Below are positions 44,419 to 54,668 of a stretch of DNA of 64,000 nucleotides, piece by piece (position 1 is the stretch's first letter; every line of letters begins with the position of its first letter). The stretch spans positions 6,681,080-6,745,079 of the forward strand of contig NC_023758.2 in assembly GCF_000499845.2 (NCBI RefSeq). Reading direction: 5' to 3'. The notes under the pieces were generated by a model, which saw only the letters and a list, made by a program, of their open reading frames with translations, had not been told where the DNA came from and did no database searches. The DNA comes from Phaseolus vulgaris (Eukaryota; Streptophyta; Magnoliopsida; Fabales; Fabaceae). The translations under genes were made by a program, and so were the position numbers.

Positions 44419-46006
44419 TAATGATTGTTTTACGACAAGTGTATCATGTCAGAAGTAATAAATTTGTCTCGAACCCACAAGAAACAATTGAATTCTTAAG
44501 TATAATATTCACTAAATAGAAACAATAAGTAAAAGTTTGTTGGATGTTTGTTGTGTATGAGATTGCAAGAATGTAAATAAAGCAAAGTAAATAGTTGTTT
44601 TATTCAATTTAGAAAATTGAGATTTAGGGTCATCATTCTCATTGTTTTGTATTTTGAAAAGTATGTAATATTCTATCTTTGCTTGATATTGATATCCATA
44701 TAAAATTCATTTATATCGATTACTCACATATAAAATTATTAAGATAGTCTCCTAAATATCGATTCCTCACATATTTATAAAAACTCCTTATTGTTAGGAG
44801 CAGATGTTGATAGCAATTAACATTTTAAATCTATTCTTAGCATTCAAATATGTTAAACATTATCATTTAGGTAAGATGCTTATAAGTAATTTTTAGTTAA
44901 ATCTAAGGATCAAAAGCATGATAAAACAAGAGTTAAGAATAAAATGACAATACAATCATCAACCAAGAAAAAAATATTATGTTTATATATCACCTCAATA
45001 CATAAGAGTTTGAACAAATCACTCTCAATCCCAAAGGTTGGCCATTACAAGCATGGAGAGCAAGAAAAGAAGATTCATGATGCTTTTCCTTTACGGATGC
45101 CTCCTTTAGACTTTTCTATCTTCTTATATTCTCCCAATGATTGTTAGGGTTATGCATCATGCCTCATATTTAACCTATTTGGGCTTGGTATAAGTGATTT
45201 CTCGCCTAGGCGAGCTACAACTTGCTTGAGTGAGTTGAACAAGAAAAGAACCCAACTTCTCTGGAGTGATCTTGCCTAAGCGAGTTTGGTCTCGCTTGGG
45301 CGAGTTCTTCTGGAGTGATCTGACTTGGGCGAGTTCTTCTGTAGTGATCTGACTTGGGCGAGTTTGGACGAGTTTTGAGCATTCACACTTTTCCTTTTTC
45401 ATCTTGTCTTTTCTCCTTTTGTCCTTTCATCTCCATTTTCCCATAGAATTCTGAAATTAACACAAATTTGAAAATAAATCATTCTTATTCATATTATAAG
45501 CACAAAATATGTAAAAATGTTTAAATTCCACTACAAAAAAAATCATGAAATACAAACCAATTTTAAAGACAAAAAATAATTAGTTGATATAGTGACTAAA
45601 TTAGATACCATTTTAGAGACTATTTTTTTTTTGGTTTCTAATTAGTTTCTATTATTGTTAAATGGTTTCTAAATTGGTATCTAATTAGCAACCAAGGTTT
45701 TTGCTACCAAATTTAGAATCCAAATAATCGGTAGTTAAAACCTTAGTAGCTAATTAGATACCAATTTAGAAACTATTTAACAATAATATAAACTAATTTA
45801 GAAATAAAAAAAAATTTAGTTTCTAAAATGATCTCTAATTTAGTCAGTATAGCAACTAATTATTTTTTGTCTCTAAAATTAGTTTCTATTTCATGATTTT
45901 CTTGTAGTGTTCATAAATTAGAAGTTAAATTATAATTATTTTATCAATAAATATTCATACGTGTTTTATTTTAATATGAAATATTACGAAAATATAATAT
46001 TTATCA
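44419..46006. mobile_element. Solo LTR, family A copy 3 (diverged, carries a MITE)
   Basis: Aligns with 12503-13597 (tcagaagtaataa, tatcgattcctcacatat, atgttaa...tttaggt, acataagagtttga) and ends TTTATCA, flanked by the 5-bp duplication tcatg (44414-44418 and 46007-46011). Its first bases are TAATGATTG, so the expected TG start is mutated. It contains a unique patch of GGCGAG-type repeats (45190-45370) and a MITE at 45529-45909. Confidence 0.75.
45529..45909. mobile_element. CACTA-type MITE with long terminal inverted repeats
   Basis: 381 bp, starting CACTACAAAAAAAATCATG and ending in the complement of CACTACAAGAAAATCATG. The arms pair for roughly 190 bases, so nearly the whole unit folds back on itself. 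It has a 3-bp duplication ttc (45526-45528 and 45910-45912). The family A copy at about 13500 shows the uninterrupted site aaattcataaatt. Confidence 0.9.
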
Positions 46007-46011
46007 TCATG

Positions 46012-46257
46012 TCAATCATAGAAGTAAGACTCTTTAAGTTGTATGTTACACTAATTACACCGGAAAAAATTATGGATATCTTATACTTTTCAGTCTTTAG
46101 GTATTAAATAGAACCACGAGAAAATGTGTTCATTTTCTTGCTTAACTATTAAAAATCATTTCCATATTAAATCACAACAACTTCAGGATAATTAGATGTG
46201 GTGAAATTTATGCACTTAAGGTTTGAGATTATAGTTTTCAAGTTTAGTATTCCTAAA
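46012..46257. other. Short AT-rich spacer
   Basis: Nothing recognised between the solo LTR and the Tat element. Confidence 0.4.
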
Positions 46258-47300
46258 TGTTCCTACTAGGGAGATGAGACCTAGAGAACTATTGAAGTCT
46301 TCTACTTCTTTCTTCGGTCGGTCAGGTGATTGGGTGATGAACTGGAATTCTTCTCGTCCTCCTGCTTCTCCTTCGGCACTCGGCCTCGGTCAACACCGGA
46401 TGGTGGGGATACCTGCGAAGGCACTTCGACGCTCAAGTCAGTGAAGCGGGTGGTCAGCTCTCAGGTAGGTGAACAGTAATAAATGACATACCTTGCTCCT
46501 TGGGATGCGCGCTATTTATATTATTCTAATGGGCCTACCTTGTTGGGCCCGTTTATCGAGGTGGATACCGCTTAGGGTTGTATTACCTAATTCTTGATGA
46601 TGGATTAGCTTCACTGATCTCGGTTTGAGCGTTAATTGTAATAGGGTTCGGCCCTCGGCCATGTTCTCATAGTGTGGGTCGGCCATCGGCCAAATCCTTG
46701 TGGTCTCAGCCGTATCGGCCAAGTCTTCTAAGGTCTCGACCAAGTGGGTCGTCGGCCTCGTCCTCTCGGCCAAAGTTCTTACGCCTCAGCCAGGTTCCCC
46801 AAGTGTCGGTCAAGAAGACTCGGCCTCGGGCAGTCAGGTGGGTCCTTGTCTCGCCCATACCGGTACACTTGCCCCCCAGGCTCGAGGGCAGATTTGTTAA
46901 ATGTGTCTGATGAGTTTGTGATGATGGGTGTCGGTCGTCCTCCCTTGAACGTGCGGTCGTTTCACTTCTCGAGGTATGACGTGACTAGGCGGCGTGATAT
47001 GACCTCAGACGACACGACGTGATGTGCATTGATGAGGGGTTTTTTTGGGCGGGAAAACTCGTGGACCGTTAGATCTAAGAGATCTAAGAGATCTAACGGT
47101 TGAGATTGGTTTGACGTTTTGAATTACGAGGCCCATGGGCCCTATAAACAGGGGTCCACCACAGTGTCGAGATCCCGCATTTGTATTCTTGTGAGTTTTT
47201 CTGGCAGCCGAGTGATCCCTCGCCCTCTGCTCTGATAGCCGACTGATTCCTTGCATTTGTTCTGAGAACCGATCGTCTTCTCGTCCACAACCTTTCCTTT
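46258..47300 (-). mobile_element. 3' LTR of the Tat-lineage element (ends approximate)
   Basis: Starts TGTTCCTACTAGGGAGATGAGACC and is related to 30069 and 26680. On the minus strand the tataaatag complement of ctatttata near 46510 is a likely TATA box. The inner end is uncertain and placed just before the antisense ORF. Confidence 0.6.
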
Positions 47301-47313
47301 TATAAGGTTAGTC

Positions 47314-49496
47314 ATGTCGAGCTTGTCTCGGCCTACGTCCTCTTCGTCCGATCATCCCTCCTCTCCAGTCGATCGCCCTCTCTCTCCTATCAAGCGGTCT
47401 TGCTCTTCGTCTTCTTCATCATCTTCTTCTTCTTCTTCTTCTGCCACCGACTCCCAGTCGGTCGGGTTGGCCGAGGGGCCATCCCAGGTAGAGGTTGTGA
47501 GGGAGGATGACCCGACGGTTGCGATTGACCAGTTGGACTCTCCCCCAATGGTCTCGGTTAACCGGCCGGACCATCCCTCTCCCCCAACGGCCATCCCTCT
47601 TATGGACCTTAGTTGGGTGGACTCCAAGGTGGTTGAGAGGTCATCCAGCTATAGTACCGAGGACGATGTGATCGAGTTTTCCCTTAAGCATCCGGCCTTA
47701 AAGCCGGGCGATCATTCCAACTATTTTGACGTCATGCCTTGTGGGTCGACCGAGAAGGTATGTATGGGGCGACCGGGTACCGGTCCCCCTTCTTTTATAT
47801 GTATACTTGTTTTTTTTTCTGATCTTCACGTGTCTTTGCCTTTCGACACGTTCACGATGGGCATCCTTCGGGCGCTCAACGTAGCGCCCACCCAAGTTCA
47901 TTCGAACACCTGGGCTTCCCTTCAGGCCTTTCGCCTGTTGTGTGATGTGATGCGTCTCCATCCTACCCCTTCCTCTTTTCTTTCTTACTACGCCTCTCAC
48001 CCTGCTAAGAAGGCTTCTTGGCTTTCGTTGGTCGGTCGACCGGGTAATGTGTTATTCGACCTTTTTGATGGTTCTTATAAGAGGTTTAAAGAGCGGTTTG
48101 TCAAGGTCATCATTCGGCCAGAGGCGAAGACAATCTTTTTTGACGAGTTCGGTCGGTCGAGGTTTCCCCTCTACTGGACTCGTAAGCCCTTTGGCTTTAA
48201 AGAATGGCCGAGGCCGACGGAGGGTGCTGATGAGTTAAAGGTTCTCTCGCTCTTTGATGCCCTCCCGAGGAGGCTTCCATGCCGGAGGTTGGTCGGGGTC
48301 TATGCTAAATCTGGGCGTTGGGCGGCCGTCCGGGGTACGGGTCTTTGTATTGTATTTTGTCGGTCAGCTTTAATTCGTTTCTAACTTGTTTTTTCTTGTG
48401 CTTTTGTAGAAATCATGGTGCAAGATAGGCCATCCGGTGTGAGCGCCCTGGATGAGCATCGTAAACGGGCGGTCGAACGAAAGGGCCGTCGGAGCATTGA
48501 GGTGATGCCCGCTCAGGAGGGGCCGTCAACTCGTCCCGAGAAAGCATCGACCGACCCCTCTCATAAGTCCAAGAAGCGGCCGAGGGAGGGCGGGAACATT
48601 GCCACCACTACCCGCTCCCGTGGGTCCATGCCGACGCCCCCTCCTCGCCGGGAGGTGGTCGCAGTGGGTAGCTCTTCTCCAAGGCGTGCGGCGGGCGCGT
48701 CCGGGCTGTCTGAGGCAGGGGGTAGGCCGTCGGCCCTTGATCTCTTAGGGGGTGGCTTACAATTCACGCGACGTGTTCGCGTAGCACTCCCTGAGGAAAC
48801 TCGGGAGTCTATCCGGGCGGTCTCCCCCTCGGATTTGATGAGGAGCGGCCTGAAGCTCTTATGCCGCTCGGTCGTTCTTTTTGAGCAAGGCATGCATGGC
48901 CGGGACCGTCGTGCCGAGGAGATTTCTCTACTGGAGCATCGGTTGACCGAGGCCTCCGACAACCTGAAGCAGTCGTTGGCTGCTAACAATGCGCTTTCGG
49001 CCGAGATTGCTCGGGAGGGGGCCGAGAGGGAGATCACCCAGGGAGAGGCTGCTGAGGCGAAGCGACTCTTGGAGGAGGAGAAGGCCGAAAAGCTGAGGGT
49101 AGCGGCTGAGAACGCCTCTTTGAAGAAATTGGTCGAGGAGAGCAATCAAAAGATTTCGTCATCGGCCAAAGAACTGGCCGCCCTCCAAGCCGCTAAGGAT
49201 AAGGTCGAAGCGGAGCTCGACAAGAACTATGAAGATTCAGAGGAGCTCCTAAAGCAATGTTTCGACTGAGCCGTGCGCCAAGCCCACGTTCTTTATGGGG
49301 GCCGCCGGCCTCTGATGACTTCAATATAGATTATGAGGTTTATCAGGGCCGGCTGGTCCCGAGCACCGAGGTGGGGGCGTTGGTGGCGCAGGAGGCTCAA
49401 GTGGCCGGGACCCACGAGGGGGAGGCCGAGGCTCAGGGCCGAGAGGTCGCCCAAGGAGAGGCTGAGGAGGGAGAGTGCGTGGAGATTCAAGACTAG
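47314..49496 (+). pseudogene. Antisense ORF of the Tat element (PF04195-type putative gypsy transposon protein)
   Basis: Protein of unknown function found in opposite orientation to pol in Tat-clade retrotransposons. Exon 1 47314-48334: a Ser-rich N-terminus with a 13-Ser run, then the conserved domain (GPPSFICILVFFSDLHVSLPFDTF, LNVAPTQVHSNTWASLQAFRLLC). The intron 48335-48409 has clean GT/AG ends. Exon 2 from 48410 continues in frame into a low-complexity basic stretch and a long coiled coil (about 48880-49260, Ala/Glu/Lys-rich). Near the end, TGA at 49267 replaces an expected Trp. A frameshift near 49300 follows, after which the usual acidic tail reads on to 49496. No catalytic motif is visible. 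It is otherwise well preserved. Confidence 0.83.
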
Positions 49497-49669
49497 GTTT
49501 ACCCTTGGCCGGGGTGTGGCCTTTTCTTGATTTTTACTTTCCTCCGAGGTTGGGGTGTGGCCTCTTCATTTTGTTTTTTGTTGTATCACCCCATTTCTTC
49601 TTATTAATATATTATCCAACTTTCCTTTCATCTTGGTTTTGCATAAAATTTACAAGTTAACCAATCGGG

Positions 49670-50130
49670 CTTTTAATTGAATCGGGCGGTCGGCCACATT
49701 TGTTGTGAGGTTAATCGAACAAGTGGAGCATGGGCGATCGACCATTGACTGCGAATGTTAATTCGAACGAGCTTGAATGGTGGTCGGCCATTAATTAATC
49801 AGGCGGTTGGCCATATTTACTGTGATGTTGATCGAACAAGTGGAACATGGGCGATTGGCCATTGACTGCGAATGTTAATTCGAACGAGCTTAAACGGTGG
49901 TCGGCCATTAATTAATCAGGCGGTCGGCCATATTTACTGTGATGTTGATCGAACAAGTAGAGCGTGGCCGATCGACCATTGACTGCGAATGTTAATTCGA
50001 ACGAGCTTGAACGGTGGTCGACCATTAATTAATCAGGCGGTCGGCCATATTTAGTGTGATGTTAATCGAACAAGTGGGAGTGGCGGTCGGCCGACACTTG
50101 CGATGTTAATCAAGCAAGTGTGAGTGGCGG
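49670..50130. repeat. 118-bp tandem repeat array of the Tat element
   Basis: The core gcggtcggccatatttactgtgatgtt recurs at about 49684, 49802, 49919 and 50037 (period 117-118), with the last copy degenerating into cggtcggcc-rich sequence. It lies between integrase and the antisense ORF, as in other Tat/Ogre elements. Confidence 0.88.
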
Positions 50131-50271
50131 TCGACCATTGCCTTTTCGGTCTCGACCGAGTGTACGTAACCGAGAGGTTGTAGCAGAATATTTCCAACAC
50201 TTTGATGAAAACGCCTTGTTAAAACCTCCCTGGTTGGGTGAAGAAAGAGTGTGTGATTTTATTCACTTTAG
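50131..50271. other. Short spacer downstream of Tat integrase
   Basis: Contains the aaaacctccctggttgggtgaagaaagagtg block, matched loosely at about 63690-63720 in the second Tat element. Non-coding 3' region. Confidence 0.5.
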
Positions 50272-50869
50272 CTGTAATAGAACTTGAGGTGCGTGGCATT
50301 CCACGTCCTCGATACAATTTTTCCTGAAAGCCATTCTAAATGATAAGCTCCTGCCTGTGCGACTTCTCGGACTCGGAAAGGCCCCTCCCAGTTGGATGAG
50401 AACTTCCCTTCATTTTTTCACGCGTCGCTGCGCATTCTTCAGATGAGGTCGCCCTTCTGAAAACTTCTCGGCCGGATCTTTGTGTTGTATTGCCTGGACG
50501 CCCAGACTTTGCAGGCGGCCTCCCGAATCCTGCTTTTGTCACGAAACTCACTTACCAGGTCGAGGTTAACCACTAGGCTTTCCTCGTTTAGGGTGAGATC
50601 GAACATCTGCCGTCTTATTGTGGGCTCGGCCACTTCGACCGGGATCATGGCCTTGGTCCCGTATGTCAGGCTGTAGGGTGTCTCTTGTGTGGTAGTTTGG
50701 GGGGTGCACCTGTATGCCCAAAGTACCTCGATCAACTCCTCGGTCCATCGGCCCTTTGCTTTGCCCAGCCGCTTCTTCAGCTCGTTGAGTATGACCTTGT
50801 TGGCGGCCTCGGCCTGCCCATTGGTTTGCGGGTGTTCCACCGAGGCTGGGATGGACTTGATGCCCAGGT
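50272..50869 (-). pseudogene. Tat-lineage integrase, C-terminal part
   Basis: Starts in mid-domain at LGIKSIPASVEHPQTNGQAE, where the HPQTNGQ-E block holds the catalytic Glu of the DDE core. It continues with LWAYRCTPQTTTQETPYSLTYG and ends RTWNATHLKFYY near 50278. A stop/frameshift near 50439 breaks it, after which FSSNWEGPFRV reads in another frame. The N-terminal part, with both catalytic Asp residues, is absent because a gypsy element inserted at 50870 and the far side is lost. Confidence 0.85.
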
Positions 50870-51592
50870 TGATGGCAAATTCATGGAGCTCTTCTCGGAA
50901 TCATGATCAAGGGTGCGGAAGCTATGGATTGAAATGTGCAAGATCCTCCTAGGAGCTATGGTGATCTTGAAGGTGCATGATGTGTATGGAAAGAGGGAGG
51001 TTCGGCCAGCCCTATGGTAGGTGATGAAGATGAAGATTAGGTCCTAGAAACTAGGCAAAAGCAAAGTATGGCACAATGTTGGCAGCATAACTTTACTCTC
51101 ATTAATCTTGAAAAATACAAGAGATGGCTTCTCCTTTTATAGCCAAGGAGGCCGTAAATCCTAAGCTAATTACACATGAAATGTGAGCAAAATGAAATGA
51201 AAATGAGAAGGCACATGGCACATGGACGGTCATGTGTGCTAAGGTTCTAGAATGTGCACAAAATCTAGGGTAAATCACATATAAGACAAGTTTGTGCTTT
51301 CTAACACCACTAATTATTAAACCACCCCTAATGGGCCTCCATGTAACATATACAAGGTCTTCTCTCTTCCATCCGTGGCTAGATCCATTTGGGCGTGAAT
51401 GTTCTTAGCCATTGACCTTGTAATAGGGCCTAGACGGTCTAGGCCTCCTCCTAGACGCTCCATGTGTAGCCTCCCCTCATCATGTCCTAGACGCTCCCTT
51501 CTTGAGTCTAGACGCTCATCACGGTCTAGTCTTGGGTCTTGGCTTCCATGGTGAGGTGTGCTTGGCCCTCCTCCATCATCCCCTTCCCCTTG
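50870..51592 (-). mobile_element. 3' LTR and polypurine tract of the CRM-like element
   Basis: 709 bp (50870-51578), beginning TGATGGAGGAGG and ending TTTGCCATCA on the minus strand, preceded by the purine tract AAGGGGAAGGGGA (51579-51592). It is related to the solo LTR at 27756-28488 and to the 62395-62540 remnant. The pol frame continues through the tract into the LTR as far as 51317. Confidence 0.9.
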
Positions 51593-52620
51593 GAAAGGAT
51601 TTGTCCTCAAATCCAGCTCGTACTCGTCGTCATTGGTACCTACAAATGGAGAGAGATCAATTACATTAAAAGTGTCATGTACTCCATATTCAAGAGGTAG
51701 GTCCAATTTATATGCATTGTTATTGACTCGCTTGAGGACTTGAAAGGGTCCATCACCTCGGGGACTTAGTTTGGACTTCCTTTGAGTTGGAAATCTATCT
51801 TTGCGAAGGTGAAGCCAAACTAAGTCTCCTTCCTCAAAAATTATTTCTTTCTTCCCTTTATTGTTGTATTTTGTGTACTTCTCATTTTGTTGTTGTATTT
51901 GGAGTTTAATCTTCTCATGCATTTTCTTCACAAAGTCGGCTTTGATTACTCCTTCCTTATGCACAAATTCTTGTGGATTAGGAAGAGGCAACAAATCCAT
52001 GGGTGTGAGAGGATTAAAACCATATACTACTTCAAAAGGAGAAGCATTAGTAGTCTTGTGAACTACTCGATTGTAAGCAAATTCAATGTGGGGAAGATAC
52101 TCATCCCAAGATTTATGGTTGCCCTTCATGATAGCCCTAAGCATAGTCCCAAGAGATCTATTGACTACTTCGGTTTGGCCATCCGTTTGAGGATGACAAG
52201 AAGTTGAAAATTGTAGTCTTGTTCCAAGTTTGCCCCAAAGAGTTTTCCAAAAGTGGCTTATAAACTTGGGATCTCTATCGGATACTATACTTCTAGGGAG
52301 ACCATGAAGTCTCACCACTTCTCTAAAGAAGAGTATAGAAATATTTTGAGCATCATCTACCTTGTGGCAAGGAATAAAATGGGACATTTTGCTAAAACGG
52401 TCCACTACCACAAAGATAGAGTCATAGCCTCTTGCAGTCCTAGGAAGCCCTAAAATGAAATCCATGCTAATGTCTTCCCAAGGAGCATTTGCAATCGGCA
52501 AAGGGGTGTGGAGTCCATGAGGCATTGTTCTAGACTTTGCTTTTAAACATGAGATGCATCTAGAGCAATGTCTTTGGACGTCTTTCCTCATGTGTGGCCA
52601 ACAAAATTTTGCTTTTAAAA
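51317..52620 (-). pseudogene. CRM-like integrase with tail extending into the LTR
   Basis: Inserts element cDNA into chromatin. The open frame to 52591 has the end of the HHCC zinc finger (CSRCISC, with [10 protein letters not shown] upstream in another frame). The DDE triad counts from the first Met as D44 (ISMDF), D105 (VSDRDPKF) and E141 (GQTEVVNRS), 35 residues apart. A GPF...VN.NAYKLDLP region follows. No chromodomain is evident. The last about 85 residues (LGPITRSMAK, LYMLHGGPLG) are encoded inside the 3' LTR, a layout reported for CRM chromoviruses. A frameshift near 52600-52640 separates it from RNase H. Confidence 0.87.
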
Positions 52621-52633
52621 GTCTAGAGTCTTA

Positions 52634-53368
52634 TCAACTCCAAAATGGCCCATGTGATTCTTTGACAAGGAGTTTCCTATGTGTGCCTTGGGGAATGCAA
52701 AGTTTTCCTTCTTTAAAAAGATATCCCTCAGACACATAGTAACCTCCTTGCGCTCTATGTTGACATTGGGCATAGATGGATGAGAGTTCTTGATCTTCTT
52801 GATAAAGCTCTCTTCTGTGATCAAATCCAAGAATTTGGGCACCCAATTTTGAAAAGAGTGTATACCGCCTTGAAAGAGCATCGACCACTATATTGGTGCT
52901 TCCTTTCTTGTATTTGATTACATAAGGAAATTGTTCAAGAAATTCCATCCATTTAGCATGTCTCTTGTTGAGCTTGTGTTGGCCCTTTAAATATTTGAAA
53001 GACTCGTGATCACTATGGATGACAAATTCTTTGGACACAAGGTAGTGTTCCCAAGTCTTTAGGGCTCGCACAAGAGCATAAAGCTCTTTGTCATAGGTGG
53101 GATAGTTGAGGGTGGCACCATGGAGTTTTTCACTAAAATATGCAATGGGGTGTCCACCTTGCAACAATACCGCACCTATGCCTACCCCCGGTGCATCACA
53201 TTCTATCTCAAAGGTTTTGGAAAAATTTGGAAGAGATAGAATTGGTGCATTGGTGAGTTGAGCTTTGAGCCTTTGGAAGGCTTGCTCATGCTTTTCATTC
53301 CAACAAAATGCAACATCTTTTTTAACAAGTTCATTCAAAGGAGAAGCTAGGCTTGAGAAATTAGGCAC
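52634..53368 (-). pseudogene. RT connection and RNase H of the CRM-like element
   Basis: Open for 244 codons. It has [19 protein letters not shown], the RNase H region [16 protein letters not shown] (first Asp), [15 protein letters not shown] (Glu) and [14 protein letters not shown] (Asp), then VVDALSRR, the usual end. It is separated from RT by a TGA near 53441 and from integrase by a frameshift near 52634. Degrades the RNA strand during reverse transcription. Confidence 0.87.
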
Positions 53369-53440
53369 AAACCTTCTATAGAAGCTAGCTAACCCATGAA
53401 AACTCCTTACATCACTTACATTTTGTGGAGTGGGCCACTC

Positions 53441-53996
53441 TCAGATGGCTTTGATTTTCTCGGGATCTACATGCACCCCCTTTTTGTTGACTATAAATCC
53501 TAAGAAAACTACACTATCTACACAAAAGGTACACTTATCCCTATTGGCAAAAAGACTATTTTTCCTAAGCACTAGAAGAACTTCCCTAAGGTGACTTAGA
53601 TGTTCTTCTAGGGTTTTACTATACATTAGGATATCATCAAAATAAACTACTACATATTTACCTATGCAATCTCTCAAGGTGTGATTCATAAGCCTCATGA
53701 ATGTACTTGGGACATTAGTGAGCCCAAAGGGCATCACCAACCACTCATATAATCTTAATTTGGTCTTAAAAGCGGTTTTCCACTCATCACCCTCTTTGAT
53801 TCGAATTTGGTGATATCCACTTTTAAGGTCAATTTTGGAGAATATGATTGACCCATGTAATTCATCAAGCATATCATCAAGCCTTGGGATTGGATGCCTA
53901 TACTTGATGGTGATGTTGTTGATTGCTCGACAATCACAACACATGCGCCATTTTCCATCCTTTTTGGGCACCAACAAGACAGGTACATCACAAGGG
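53441..53996 (-). pseudogene. Reverse transcriptase of the CRM-like element (cut at 53997)
   Basis: Reads [48 protein letters not shown] (first catalytic Asp), [17 protein letters not shown] and [12 protein letters not shown] (catalytic YFDD), then [12 protein letters not shown] followed by TGA. Residues upstream of SPCDV seen at 54002-54064 belong to the nested LTR, not to RT. The true continuation is at 59115 and above. Confidence 0.9.
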
Positions 53997-54001
53997 CTTA
54001 G

Positions 54002-54653
54002 TGATGGAAGAGGCCCAAGCCCATGATAGAAAAAGCCCAAGCCCAAGCCCAAATACAAGTTCAAGCTTCAGCTCAAGCCCAACAAATAGAAGATATGGGT
54101 CAACTAAGCATCATTGGATGTCTTTCTTTTGTAATTCCTTTTAAGTATTTTTAGTAGAACATAAAGGGAGGTGTAGATATAAATATAAGAGGTGCAAATG
54201 TAAAAAGCTAAGCCACAACTTCCATGTGACATAAAAAAAAGGTGTAGGTGTAGATTTAGGAGGTGCCAAAAAAAGAAACCAAGTCACGCTTTCCTTGTGA
54301 CTAGGAATTGGCTCCAAATTCAAATGCTTCTCATTTGAATTTCCCTCCACTTTCTTTTTAATTTCCAGCCCTCTAAACACTATAAATAAGAGGGCTTGGC
54401 TCATGTATTTAAAGATTATTGTGAGTAAAGTTATGCTGCCAACATTGTGCCAAGCTTTGCTTCTACCTAGTTCCTAGGCTCTAATCTTCATCTTCCTCAC
54501 TTACCATAGGGCTGGCCGAACCTCCCTACTTCCATACATATCATGCACCTTCAAGATCACCATAGCTCTTAGGAGGATCTTGCACATACACATCCATGGC
54601 TTCCGCACCATTTTTCACATGATTCTAAGAAGAGCTTCATGAATTTGCCATCA
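54002..54653 (+). mobile_element. 5' LTR of the nested element
   Basis: 652 bp. (AAGCCC)n-like tract near the start, and tataaataag TATA box near 54382. Ends in gccatca, followed directly by the primer-binding site. Confidence 0.93.
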
Positions 54654-54668
54654 TTTGGTATCATGAGC

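Larger units (their letters stand above)
46258..50869 (-). mobile_element. 3' part of a Tat-lineage Ty3/gypsy element
   Basis: On the minus strand: integrase (50272-50869), a 118-bp tandem array (49670-50130), an ORF in the opposite orientation (47314-49496, plus) and an LTR (46258 to about 47300). An antisense ORF between pol and the 3' LTR is the known layout of the Tat clade. The 5' portion is missing: integrase is cut at 50869/50870 by the CRM-like element. The sequence is GC-rich and full of GGTCGG(T/C)C motifs compared with its surroundings. Confidence 0.83.

Noticed and set aside
47352..49149. Minus-strand ORFs opposite the Tat antisense ORF (for example 48561-49145)
   Set aside because: Shadows of the GC-rich, low-complexity plus-strand exons. 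No domain, and the plus frame has a clean intron.
54002..54064. N-terminal extension of the RT ORF (the frame open to 54064)
   Set aside because: These codons are the reverse complement of the nested element's LTR. The real RT continues at 59115.
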